A stretch of 64,000 bases of DNA from Acidimicrobiaceae bacterium. Lineage in GTDB: Bacteria; Actinomycetota; Acidimicrobiia; Acidimicrobiales; RAAP-2. Of this stretch, positions 10,014 through 18,764 are shown piece by piece. Location of the stretch: positions 154,340-218,339 of the forward strand of contig PKWY01000027.1 in assembly GCA_003132205.1 (NCBI GenBank), read 5' to 3'. How positions within the stretch are numbered: position 1 is the first letter of the stretch; each line of letters opens with the position of its first letter. The position numbers and the translations under genes are program-made. Below the pieces are notes generated by a model, which was not told where the DNA came from, ran no database searches, and saw only the letters and a program-made list of their open reading frames with translations.

Positions 10014-10753
10014 CGGTCGCGACGCTCCCGGCGTCCCTGCTGGCGGCGTTCCCCTTGGCATTCGCCGCGGGTCTCGTCTCATTCGTCTCGCCGTGCGTCC
10101 TGCCGCTGCTCCCGGGGTACGTTGCGTTCCTGAGCGGAGCGTCGGGGCGCGTCGAGGGCCAGACTGCAAGGGGACGGGCGTTGGTGGGCTCCATCGCGTT
10201 CGTGCTCGGCTTCGCCCTCGTGTTCGTCAGTTTCGGAGCCCTCTTCGGCGAGTTCGGCGCTCACCTGCGCACGCACGAGCGCCCGCTCGACATCGTGTTC
10301 GGCGTCCTTACGATTCTCCTCGGGATGTTCTTCGCGGGGCTGTGGCCGTCTTCATGGCTCCAGCGCGATCGTCGCATACACCGCCTGCCCCGAGTGTCGG
10401 TCATCGGCGCCGGGCTGCTCGGCATCACCTTCGGACTGGGCTGGACGCCGTGCATTGGACCGACGCTCGGATCGATTCTCGGTCTCGCGGCGTCTTCGTC
10501 GGGGGCCACGGCGCTTCGCGGGTCGACGCTGGCCTTCGTGTACTGCCTCGGGCTCGGGGTTCCCTTCGTCGTCGCCGCCCTCGCCACCGAGTGGATGGCC
10601 ACTGCCTCGACGTGGCTTCGTCGCCACAGCAAGACGCTGGGACTCATCGGCGGAGTCCTGCTCATGCTCATCGGAATCGCCGAGATAACCGGCGCGTGGA
10701 ACGCCCTGGTGCTGTGGCTCCAGGTTCATTTGCCGTCGTACGCACTCTTGTAG
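10010..10753 (+). CDS. ccdA: Cytochrome c biogenesis protein CcdA-type
   Basis: VSFVSPCVLPLLPGYVAFLSG and GLGWTPCIGPTLGSIL. Confidence 0.88.
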   Translation: MTVATLPASLLAAFPLAFAAGLVSFVSPCVLPLLPGYVAFLSGASGRVEGQTARGRALVGSIAFVLGFALVFVSFGALFGEFGAHLRTHERPLDIVFGVLTILLGMFFAGLWPSSWLQRDRRIHRLPRVSVIGAGLLGITFGLGWTPCIGPTLGSILGLAASSSGATALRGSTLAFVYCLGLGVPFVVAALATEWMATASTWLRRHSKTLGLIGGVLLMLIGIAEITGAWNALVLWLQVHLPSYALL

Positions 10754-10779
10754 ATGGAGGGTTCTCGTAGACTTCGCCT

Positions 10780-12063
10780 ATGAATCTTCGCGAAGACTGG
10801 CAGTTTCGTGGGCTGGTCCACCAAACCACCGACGAGAACATCCTTGACCGACTGAGTGCGGGCGGGGTCACGGCCTACATCGGATTCGACCCGACGGCGC
10901 CGTCGCTGCATCTGGGAAGCCTGCTGCAACTCTGCAATCTTCGCCGGCTCCAATTGGCGGGGAACCGCCCCATCGCCCTCGCCGGCGGGGGCACCGGGCT
11001 CATCGGTGACCCGAGCTTCAAGGCGGTCGAGCGACCGCTGTTGACGAGCGAGCAGTTGGCCGCGAACGTCGAAGGCATCAGGGAGCAGTTGAGTCGTTTT
11101 CTCGACTTCACCTCCGACGCCGGCAGTTCGCGGGCGTTGCTGCTCAACAATGCCGACTGGCTCACCACCATTCCCCTCACCGACTTCTTGCGTGACGTGG
11201 GCAAGCATTTCACGGTGAACCAGATGGTCGCGAAGGAATCGGTGAAGAGCCGACTTGACCGCGATGATGTCGGGCTCTCCTTCACCGAGTTCTCGTACAT
11301 GCTCCTGCAGGCGTACGACTTCCTGCGCCTGAATCTGGACAACGACTGCACCCTGCAGCTCGGAGGTTCCGACCAGTGGGGAAACATCACGATGGGAACC
11401 GAACTGGTGCGTAAGGTCACGGGGCACCCGGCGCACGGGCTGACGTCGCCCCTGCTGCTACGCGCGGATGGACAGAAATTCGGCAAATCGGAAGGCGGCA
11501 ACGACAGGGTCTGGCTCGACGCTTCGCTGACCTCGCCGTTCGCCTTCCATCAGTTCCTCTTGAACGCCGACGACGCCATGTCGCCCGCGTTGCTTCGCTT
11601 CTTCACGTTCCTCGATCATGAGACAATCCTCGAACTCGACGAGGCCACGCGCGCGAAACCGCAGGAGCGACGGGCCCAGCGGGCATTGGCGAACGCGGTG
11701 GTGACCCTGGTGCACGGCGAAGAAGCCGCACGAAAGGCCGAAAGGGCCGGCGAAGCGCTCTTCAGCGAAGACATTGCTGGCCTGGACGAGTCGACGCTTC
11801 TCCAGGTGGTGGCTGACGCTCCGTCATCGACGTGGTCGCGCAATGAGCTGCTCGAGGGAGTCGAGCCGGCTGACCTTCTGGTTCGATGCGAGCTTGCGAA
11901 ATCAAAGGGTGAGGCTCGGCGTTTTCTCGAGCAGGGTGGCGTCTACGTCAACAATGTCCGTGTGGATGGATCAACGCGGATCGACGCCTCTCGCGCATTG
12001 CACGATCGCTACCTCGTCGTTCGACGAGGACGTCGTGAGCTGCACCTCATGGTCATCGCGTGA
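10780..12063 (+). CDS. tyrS: Tyrosyl-tRNA synthetase
   Basis: YIGFDPTAPSLHLGSL, LLQAYDFLRL, GGSDQWGNI, KFGKSEGG; C-terminal S4-like domain. Confidence 0.97.
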   Translation: MNLREDWQFRGLVHQTTDENILDRLSAGGVTAYIGFDPTAPSLHLGSLLQLCNLRRLQLAGNRPIALAGGGTGLIGDPSFKAVERPLLTSEQLAANVEGIREQLSRFLDFTSDAGSSRALLLNNADWLTTIPLTDFLRDVGKHFTVNQMVAKESVKSRLDRDDVGLSFTEFSYMLLQAYDFLRLNLDNDCTLQLGGSDQWGNITMGTELVRKVTGHPAHGLTSPLLLRADGQKFGKSEGGNDRVWLDASLTSPFAFHQFLLNADDAMSPALLRFFTFLDHETILELDEATRAKPQERRAQRALANAVVTLVHGEEAARKAERAGEALFSEDIAGLDESTLLQVVADAPSSTWSRNELLEGVEPADLLVRCELAKSKGEARRFLEQGGVYVNNVRVDGSTRIDASRALHDRYLVVRRGRRELHLMVIA

Positions 12064-12497
12064 TTCGTCGGCTGACGGCGTTGCTCTTGGCGGGCCTCAT
12101 CTTGAGCGCGTGCGGCGCCGAGAGTTCGGTGACGGCGATGCGCACCTGGGTCACTCAGAGTAGCTTTCGAAGCTCACTGGTCGTTCTTTCGAGCGACGCC
12201 CACAATTCGGCGAAGGCGTTGGAGATCGCCTCGATGAGCAGCGCTAACCTTCACACGGTCTGCGCGGTGCTGCTGGTTGACACCGAGTCGGCCAATGCGT
12301 CGCTGCCGACGCCGGACGGTCAGTCCACGACGCTCTTGTCGAGCGCCTACACCAACCTGGGTGCGGCGGCCAATGAGTGCTACAACGCCGCCGCAAGCCC
12401 CGCGAAGCGCGCGCAGGCCCTTTTCTCCATGTCAAAGGGACTCGCCGCCCTCTCTGAAGCCGCGGCGCGGATCGACGTCGCCGCGGCGACGAAGTAA
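12060..12497 (+). CDS. Putative lipoprotein, uncharacterised
   Basis: N-terminal signal with lipobox (LLLAGLILSACGAE); start overlaps tyrS stop. Confidence 0.6.
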   Translation: MIRRLTALLLAGLILSACGAESSVTAMRTWVTQSSFRSSLVVLSSDAHNSAKALEIASMSSANLHTVCAVLLVDTESANASLPTPDGQSTTLLSSAYTNLGAAANECYNAAASPAKRAQALFSMSKGLAALSEAAARIDVAAATK

Positions 12498-12506
12498 GAC
12501 CGGACT

Positions 12507-12734
12507 CTATCCGTCGTCTCGAGGCCGAAGGTCTATCTCGAGTCTCAAGATGCCGTTCTCCAGTGTCGCCGTGGCGTCACCCAGCATGGCGTAGTCCTGG
12601 AAGTCGATCTTGGCCGCCTCGAGGAAGAGCTGGCGTTCCGGGCCCTCGACGGGGGGTAGTCCTCGGCGCTTGACGGCCTCGGCCCTTTCTTGGAATCTCA
12701 GGATCATCTCGTTGGGATTAAAGGGTTCGCTCAC
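12507..12734 (-). CDS. Conserved hypothetical protein
   Basis: 75-aa ORF, GTG start with TAACAT-TCAGTC-GTG upstream. Confidence 0.6.
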   Translation of the reverse strand: MSEPFNPNEMILRFQERAEAVKRRGLPPVEGPERQLFLEAAKIDFQDYAMLGDATATLENGILRLEIDLRPRDDG

Positions 12735-12850
12735 GACTGAATGTTAGAGGGGCGTGAGTCGATGCTCAAGTTGGTATCATGGCTACTCGGCTCAGTTCTA
12801 CTGAACCGCGGTCGCCGCCAGTTATGGCCTGCGACCAGTGAGGAGTTGAC

Positions 12851-13063
12851 GTGAAAAAGGGCCGCCATCGTCGGTTTGTTGAAGCTCGCGAACTCAAGCG
12901 CAATACCGGACCCCGCGCGACCACGTGCGATGAGTGCGGTGCGGCGCCCGAGGACGTGCACGCAGAGTGGTGCCTCGCCGAAGAGGACCGCTACGACGAG
13001 ATTCTTGGTTCTCTGCCTCGCACGTCATTCAACGAAGAAGACCCGCTCGCCGCAGAGAGTTAA
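12851..13063 (+). CDS. Small Cys-containing hypothetical protein with basic N-terminus
   Basis: GTG preceded by GAGGAG; MKKGRHRRFVEARELKR, CDEC. Confidence 0.6.
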   Translation: MKKGRHRRFVEARELKRNTGPRATTCDECGAAPEDVHAEWCLAEEDRYDEILGSLPRTSFNEEDPLAAES

Positions 13064-13800
13064 GCCTTGCGTCGAAGTACCGGGTGGGGCAGCAATGTCC
13101 CCTTGGGTTGGGTCGCCCGCTTGTCCATGTAGGCGAGCAGTTGGCCGTAGACGACCTTTCCCACCATGGCGGTGAGTTCCTCCGCCATGGAATCGACGAC
13201 ACGATTCTTCCCGACGAAGGCCCGCGCGTCTTCGGTGCACCACCAGTGAAACTCGTCGCCACCGGCGCCCCAGTCGCTGCGGTTCCATTGGGCGATTCGG
13301 GTGATGACGTGGCCACTCTCTTGAACCTCGTCGTCACGGCGCAACGGCAACTGCCAGCAGACCTCGGGCTTCAAGGGGATATAGCTCTCGTTGTTGTCAA
13401 TAGACATCACGTGCAGCGCGCAGCCGGGCCCGCGGTGAAAGTCGGGACGATTGAGGAATATGCAGGCGTCCTTCACCAGCTTGGTGACGATCTCCCCGTT
13501 CCTCTTCACCCGGGTGGTGCCCTCTTTGCCCTTGGCCCTGAACTGCCACTGGTCATCGGTCAGGTGCTTGGCCGCCTTCTCGACTCGCTGTCGATCCTTC
13601 TCGTCGGTGAAGTGCGCCCCGTAACTGCAGCAGCCTTGCACTAATTCGGGCGTGGGACCGGTGAGGACGCCCTGGCAACCGTCACCGAAGATGCACGTCC
13701 AGTTGCTTTCGAGGAACGTGACGTCGAACATCCATGTTCGCTGGTCTTTGTCGTCCTCGAAACTCACCCATTCATGGGCGTCGCGTGGTATTGAAGTCAC
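13060..13800 (-). CDS. Cysteine-rich conserved hypothetical protein
   Basis: 246-aa ORF with eight Cys, including C-x5-C, CC and GPGC; TAGGTT-CTATCT-GTG upstream. Confidence 0.75.
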   Translation of the reverse strand: MTSIPRDAHEWVSFEDDKDQRTWMFDVTFLESNWTCIFGDGCQGVLTGPTPELVQGCCSYGAHFTDEKDRQRVEKAAKHLTDDQWQFRAKGKEGTTRVKRNGEIVTKLVKDACIFLNRPDFHRGPGCALHVMSIDNNESYIPLKPEVCWQLPLRRDDEVQESGHVITRIAQWNRSDWGAGGDEFHWWCTEDARAFVGKNRVVDSMAEELTAMVGKVVYGQLLAYMDKRATQPKGTLLPHPVLRRKA

Positions 13801-13854
13801 AGATAGAACCTAGTTCGCGTGATCGATCTTGCGAGTCACCTCTAGACTTGTGCC

Positions 13855-14508
13855 ATGACTACCGTCGAAACTTCTGACATCCTGACCCTCACCGACGAGG
13901 CCCGCAACGTTGTGCTCGATGCGCTGGGCAACGAAGACAACGGCGAAGGGCTGGCGCTCTGGGTGGAGGTCACGGGAACCCGTGGCGCGGGCTACGCCTA
14001 CGATCTCTACTTCTCAGATCGAGCCGACGCTCCGCAGGATTCGGCCATTGGCGTTGATGGCGAGGTGACGATCGTCATACCGGCGAACAGCATCGATCGA
14101 CTTCGCGGCAGTCGTCTGGAGTTCGCGAGCGATGGTGGCGGCGGACTCGTGCTCGTGAATCCGAACATACCGACCCCCGAGGAAGTGAACCCCGGTGTCC
14201 CCGCGGACATCCTGGCGCTCGGCATCGAAGGACCGATGGCGTTGTTCGCCGTCAGCGTGCTCGAGGAGCAGGTGAACCCTTCGATCGCCTCGCACGGCGG
14301 ACACTGCGACCTCGTGGCGCTCGACGAGGAGCAGAAGGTCGCCTACGTCAAGATGTCCGGTGGCTGCCAAGGATGCGCGATGAGCCGCCTGACACTGACC
14401 CAGGGAATCGAAGCGACGCTCCGCGACGCGATCCCGGAACTGACGGGCGTCATCGATGTCACCGACCACGCCTCGGGCGTGAATCCTTTCTACGCCAACG
14501 AACAGTAG
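13855..14508 (+). CDS. nfuA: NfuA-type protein (HesB/IscA-like domain plus NifU domain)
   Basis: C-terminal MSGGCQGCAMSRLTLTQGIEATLRDAIPEL (NifU CxxC); degenerate A-type N-terminus. Confidence 0.88.
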   Translation: MTTVETSDILTLTDEARNVVLDALGNEDNGEGLALWVEVTGTRGAGYAYDLYFSDRADAPQDSAIGVDGEVTIVIPANSIDRLRGSRLEFASDGGGGLVLVNPNIPTPEEVNPGVPADILALGIEGPMALFAVSVLEEQVNPSIASHGGHCDLVALDEEQKVAYVKMSGGCQGCAMSRLTLTQGIEATLRDAIPELTGVIDVTDHASGVNPFYANEQ

Positions 14509-14536
14509 GCCTCAGCGCGCGCCCTAGAATTGGGAG

Positions 14537-15727
14537 ATGTTGCGCTTCCTCACTGCTGGCGAGAGCCACGGACCGTCACTGACCGTCATCGTGGAGGGTC
14601 TGCCGGCGGGGCTGCCAATAACGGCGGAACAGATCGGCGATGAACTCGCTCGACGGCGCCTCGGCTACGGCCGCGGACCCCGGATGCGTTTCGAGCGCGA
14701 CGAGTTGCGCTTGACCGGCGGGATACGTCACGGTCGAACCCTCGGCTCGCCGGTCGCCATCGAGATTCTCAACTCCGAGTGGCCCAAGTGGGAGCAGGAA
14801 ATGTCCGCCGCCCCGGGAACGCCGAGCGACAAGCTCACCAAACCCCGGCCCGGCCACGCCGACCTGGCGGGCATGCAGAAGTACGGCTTTGATGACGCCC
14901 GTGATGTCCTCGAGCGGGCGAGTGCGCGCGAAACGGCGGCCCGCGTCGTCGCGGGCGCTCTCGCGAAGGCCCTTCTCGCCACCATTGGCGTTGAGGTGCT
15001 CAGCCACGTCGTGCGCATCGGACAAGTGGCGTCGCCGGGCGATCATCGCCCGTTGCCGGGCGAGCTCGCCATCGTCGACGAGAACGAGGTTCGATGTTTC
15101 GACGCCGACACCGCAGAGGCCATGATCGGCGAGATCAAGGCCGCCGCGAAAGAGGGCGACTCGCTCGGCGGCATCGTCGAAGTCATCGCCTACGGCCTGC
15201 CCGTCGGACTCGGTTCGTACGTGCACTGGGACCGCAAGCTTGACGGCCTGATCGCCGGGGCGCTGATGAGCATCCAGGCCGTAAAGGCCGTGGAGATCGG
15301 CGACGGCATGCGACAGGCCTCCCAGCGCGGAAGCGTGGCCCATGACGCCATAGCGGTGGACGAAACCTTCAAGAGCGGTGGCGGCTACGTGCGACGCAGC
15401 GACCACGCGGGCGGACTCGAGGGCGGGATGACGTCCGGAGCTCCGGTCATCGCCAAGGTGGCGATGAAGCCCCTCGCGACCCTCAATCGACCCGTCCTTG
15501 AAACGGTGGACGTGGCGACGGGCGAGTCGGCGGTCTCATTCAAGGAGCGCACCGACGTCACCGCGGTTCCCGCGCTCGGCGTGGTCACCGAGGCGATGAT
15601 GGCGCTGGTGCTGGCGAACGAGGCCCTGCGCAAATTCGGCGGAGACTCGGTCGATGAGTTCGTCCGCAATCATGGCGCCTACGTGGCCAATCTGGGTTCG
15701 ACGGCTTCGGCCTCTCGCCCCGAGTAG
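14537..15727 (+). CDS. aroC: Chorismate synthase
   Basis: MLRFLTAGESHGPSL, RPGHADLAGMQKYGFDDARDVLERASARETAARVVAGA. Confidence 0.98.
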   Translation: MLRFLTAGESHGPSLTVIVEGLPAGLPITAEQIGDELARRRLGYGRGPRMRFERDELRLTGGIRHGRTLGSPVAIEILNSEWPKWEQEMSAAPGTPSDKLTKPRPGHADLAGMQKYGFDDARDVLERASARETAARVVAGALAKALLATIGVEVLSHVVRIGQVASPGDHRPLPGELAIVDENEVRCFDADTAEAMIGEIKAAAKEGDSLGGIVEVIAYGLPVGLGSYVHWDRKLDGLIAGALMSIQAVKAVEIGDGMRQASQRGSVAHDAIAVDETFKSGGGYVRRSDHAGGLEGGMTSGAPVIAKVAMKPLATLNRPVLETVDVATGESAVSFKERTDVTAVPALGVVTEAMMALVLANEALRKFGGDSVDEFVRNHGAYVANLGSTASASRPE

Positions 15728-15729
15728 CA

Positions 15730-16230
15730 GTGGCGCTTCTCGTCCTCGTTGGCCTTCCCGGAACCGGCAAGACCACCGTGGGCAGGGAGATCGCGAGCAA
15801 CTGGAACCGCGGATTTATCGACACCGACGACCTGCTCGCCGCGTCCGTTGGCTGCACGGCCGCCGAGTACCTGCGAAGCGCCGGCGAGGAAGCGTTTCGA
15901 GCGGCCGAACTTCGCGCCCTCGAGGAGGCGCTCGCAGAGGACGCGATCGTGGCGACCGGCGGAGGCATCGTGACCACCCGATCGGCCCGTGAAGTTCTGG
16001 CCGGGGAGCGGACCTTCTGGCTGGACTGCAGTGATGACGAGATTCTCGAACGGGTGGGTGACGGCGATCGTCCGCTGCTCGGCGACGATCCCCGCGGCGC
16101 CCTCGTCCGTCTTCGCCAGCAACGCGAGCAGTGGTACCGAGAGGTATCACGGGTTTGCGTCGACGCGTCGGGGACACTTGACGACGTGGTTGAGCGGGTG
16201 CTGAGCGAGGCGCAAAGGGTGGGGCAGTGA
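15730..16230 (+). CDS. aroK: Shikimate kinase
   Basis: LVGLPGTGKTTVGREIA, FIDTDDLL, GGGIVTT. Confidence 0.93.
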   Translation: MALLVLVGLPGTGKTTVGREIASNWNRGFIDTDDLLAASVGCTAAEYLRSAGEEAFRAAELRALEEALAEDAIVATGGGIVTTRSAREVLAGERTFWLDCSDDEILERVGDGDRPLLGDDPRGALVRLRQQREQWYREVSRVCVDASGTLDDVVERVLSEAQRVGQ

Positions 16231-17276
16231 ACATCACAGTCGATCTCCAGAGCCGCTCGTACGAGGTGGTGCTGCAGGAAGGGGCGCGCCACCTGGTCGA
16301 CGGCTTCATCCGCGAGCACTGTCCGAACGCGAAGTCGAAGGTCATCATTACCTCGGCTTCGCTGCGCTCCGAGCTGTGGTTCGACTTCGCGTCCGAGCTC
16401 GGGGCGCAGGTGATTGAGGTGCCCGAGGGCGAATCAGCCAAGACGTTCGCGACGCTCGAGTACCTGTGCGAACGGATGGCGGCGTTGGAGCTTTCCCGCA
16501 GCGATGTGGTGATCGCCGTCGGCGGGGGAGCGGTGACCGATCTCGCGGGCTTCGCCGCCGCGGTCTATCTGCGGGGCATTGCCGTCGTGCAGATGCCCAC
16601 GACGTTGGTCGGCCAGGTGGACGCCGCCATCGGAGGCAAGACCGCAATCAACCTAAAGGCCGGAAAGAATCTAGTGGGTGCGTTCCACCAGCCCCTCGCG
16701 GTTTTCTGCGACTTCGAGACGCTGGAGACGCTGCCCGAGCGCGAGCGACTGAGCGGCCTCGGCGAGATAGCCAAGTGCTGGCTGCTCGAGGGCCGACCCG
16801 CGAACGAACTCGATGACGCTTCGTTGGGCGATCTGGTCTCGATGTCGGTGAAATTGAAGGCTTCCATTATCGCGGCCGATGAGTTCGAGAGCGGCAAGCG
16901 CGCCCTATTGAACTACGGACACACATTGGGACACGCGCTCGAGATCCTGGCCCTCGCCCGTGATCCCGACGAACTTCGTCACGGCGAGGCGGTCGCCATT
17001 GGACTGGCCTTTGCGGTGCGGTTGGCGCACGCACTCGGCAGGGTCGACGCCGACCAGATCATCAATCACGACGAAGTCCTTCGTATCCTCGGGCTGCACT
17101 ATGGGGTTCCCGCGAATCTCGCGACCTCGGACATCGTCCAGGCAATGGGTCATGACAAGAAGGCGCATCACGACTTAACGTTCGTGCTCGAGGGCCCGAA
17201 CGGCTTCGAGGTGGTTCGTGGCGTCGAGCCCGGGATCGTCGCCCAAGTACTAGAAAGTTTCCGAGGTGAACAGTGA
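16227..17276 (+). CDS. aroB: 3-dehydroquinate synthase
   Basis: GGGAVTDLAGFAAAVYLRG, PTTLVGQVDAAIGGKTAINLKAGKNLVGAFHQP, NYGHTLGHALE. Confidence 0.97.
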   Translation: MNITVDLQSRSYEVVLQEGARHLVDGFIREHCPNAKSKVIITSASLRSELWFDFASELGAQVIEVPEGESAKTFATLEYLCERMAALELSRSDVVIAVGGGAVTDLAGFAAAVYLRGIAVVQMPTTLVGQVDAAIGGKTAINLKAGKNLVGAFHQPLAVFCDFETLETLPERERLSGLGEIAKCWLLEGRPANELDDASLGDLVSMSVKLKASIIAADEFESGKRALLNYGHTLGHALEILALARDPDELRHGEAVAIGLAFAVRLAHALGRVDADQIINHDEVLRILGLHYGVPANLATSDIVQAMGHDKKAHHDLTFVLEGPNGFEVVRGVEPGIVAQVLESFRGEQ

Positions 17277-17716
17277 GCAAAGAGATTCTGTTGTTGTCAG
17301 GTCCCAATCTGGACGAACTGGGGACGCGGAGCCCTGAGATATACGGCTCGACGACCCTGGCCGAGCACGTCGAACGTTTCACCGCACGCGCCGAGAAGGA
17401 CGGGTTCAGCGTTCGCCACGTGCAGTCGAACTTCGAAGGCGAACTCATTGAAGCGGTGCATGCCGCTCGAGGTACTTCGGTCGCAATCGTCATAAACGCC
17501 GGGGCCCTGACGCATTCGTCGTGGGCGTTGGCGGACGCCTTGGCCATGTTCAATGGTGTCAAGGTCGAGGTTCATCTTTCGAATCCGGCCGCGAGGGAGC
17601 CTTTTCGTCACGTGAGCACCTTGGCCGGTGTCGTGAATGGCTCGATCGCCGGCTTCGGCGCGACCAGTTACGAGCTCGCCCTTGACGCGGTGCGGCGGCT
17701 CCTGGAACTCGCCTAG
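17273..17716 (+). CDS. aroQ: Type II 3-dehydroquinate dehydratase
   Basis: LLLSGPNLDELGTRSPEIYG, QSNFEGELIEAVHAA, INAGALTHSSWALADAL, EVHLSNP. Confidence 0.95.
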   Translation: MSKEILLLSGPNLDELGTRSPEIYGSTTLAEHVERFTARAEKDGFSVRHVQSNFEGELIEAVHAARGTSVAIVINAGALTHSSWALADALAMFNGVKVEVHLSNPAAREPFRHVSTLAGVVNGSIAGFGATSYELALDAVRRLLELA

Positions 17717-17780
17717 TTCCTGGTCCCATCGGGACTGCCTAGAATGGGCAACGCTACTTTCGCGAAAGGTCCCGAGCCTC

Positions 17781-18344
17781 ATGGCCGCAATTTCAACCTC
17801 TGACATCAAGAACGGCATCACCCTGAAGATCGACGACGGCCTCTTCCAAGTCATTGAGTTCCAGCACGTGAAGCCCGGCAAGGGTGGGGCGTTCGTTCGT
17901 ACCAAGTTGCGCAACGCCCGCTCGGGCGCCGTCATCGAGCGGACCTACCGCGCTGACGAGCGCCTTGAGCAGGCCATCATTGACAAGCGCGACACGCAGT
18001 ACCTCTACCGCGACGGCGACGACTACATCTTCATGGACCAGTCCACGTACGACCAGGTGCCGGTCTCGTCGAAGAACCTCGGCGACGCCGTCAATTTCCT
18101 GAGAGAGACCGGTAAGGCGATGCTCATCCTGCACGATGATGAAATCATCGGCGTTGAGCTTCCGGCCTCGGTCGAGCTCACCATCACCGAGACCGAACCG
18201 GGAATCCAGGGCGACCGCGTGTCGGGTGCGCGCAAGCCCGCAACCCTGGAAACCGGTTTCGTCGTGCAAGTGCCATTGTTCGTGGGCCCGGGAGAAACCA
18301 TCAAGGTCGATACCCGTACCGGCGAATACATGACTCGGGCTTAG
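17781..18344 (+). CDS. efp: Elongation factor P
   Basis: SDIKNGITLKIDDGLFQVIEFQHVKPGKGGAFVRTKLRN, IKVDTRTGEYMTRA. Start set at ATG 17781, not the 17637 extension. Confidence 0.97.
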   Translation: MAAISTSDIKNGITLKIDDGLFQVIEFQHVKPGKGGAFVRTKLRNARSGAVIERTYRADERLEQAIIDKRDTQYLYRDGDDYIFMDQSTYDQVPVSSKNLGDAVNFLRETGKAMLILHDDEIIGVELPASVELTITETEPGIQGDRVSGARKPATLETGFVVQVPLFVGPGETIKVDTRTGEYMTRA

Positions 18345-18345
18345 A

Positions 18346-18747
18346 GTGAGCGAGCTTGGAGCCAAGCGTCACCAGGCGCGCGAGCGCGCGCTCGAGATCT
18401 TTTATGAGGCGAGCATCAAGGCTCGGCCAATCGCGGAGGTGCTCAACGAACTGAACGTTCGACCCGACCCCTACACCGTCGAGATCTTGATGTCCGCCCA
18501 CTTGAATCAAGAGCGGGCTAACTCGCTCATCTCGCAGTTCGCAATTGACTGGCCACTGGAGCGGATTGCAATGGTCGACCGATTGGTGATGACTCTGGCA
18601 ATCGGGGAGATGCTGATGGACGATGCTCCGCCGATGGCCGTTATCTTGGACGAAGCAGTGGAACTCGCGAAGGTCTACTCAACCGACAGTTCGCCGTCAT
18701 TCGTCAACGGCGTGTTATCTTCGATTTCTGAGAATATTCTCAATTAA
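18346..18747 (+). CDS. nusB: Transcription antitermination factor NusB
   Basis: KRHQARERALEIFYEA, MVDRLVMTLAIGEML, ILDEAVELAKVYSTDSSPSFVNGVL. Confidence 0.95.
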   Translation: MSELGAKRHQARERALEIFYEASIKARPIAEVLNELNVRPDPYTVEILMSAHLNQERANSLISQFAIDWPLERIAMVDRLVMTLAIGEMLMDDAPPMAVILDEAVELAKVYSTDSSPSFVNGVLSSISENILN

Positions 18748-18764
18748 CCGCAGGAGCGATCACC

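Noticed and set aside
10754-10779. Possible T-box upstream of tyrS
   Set aside because: Only 26 bp to ccdA and the start appears leaderless.
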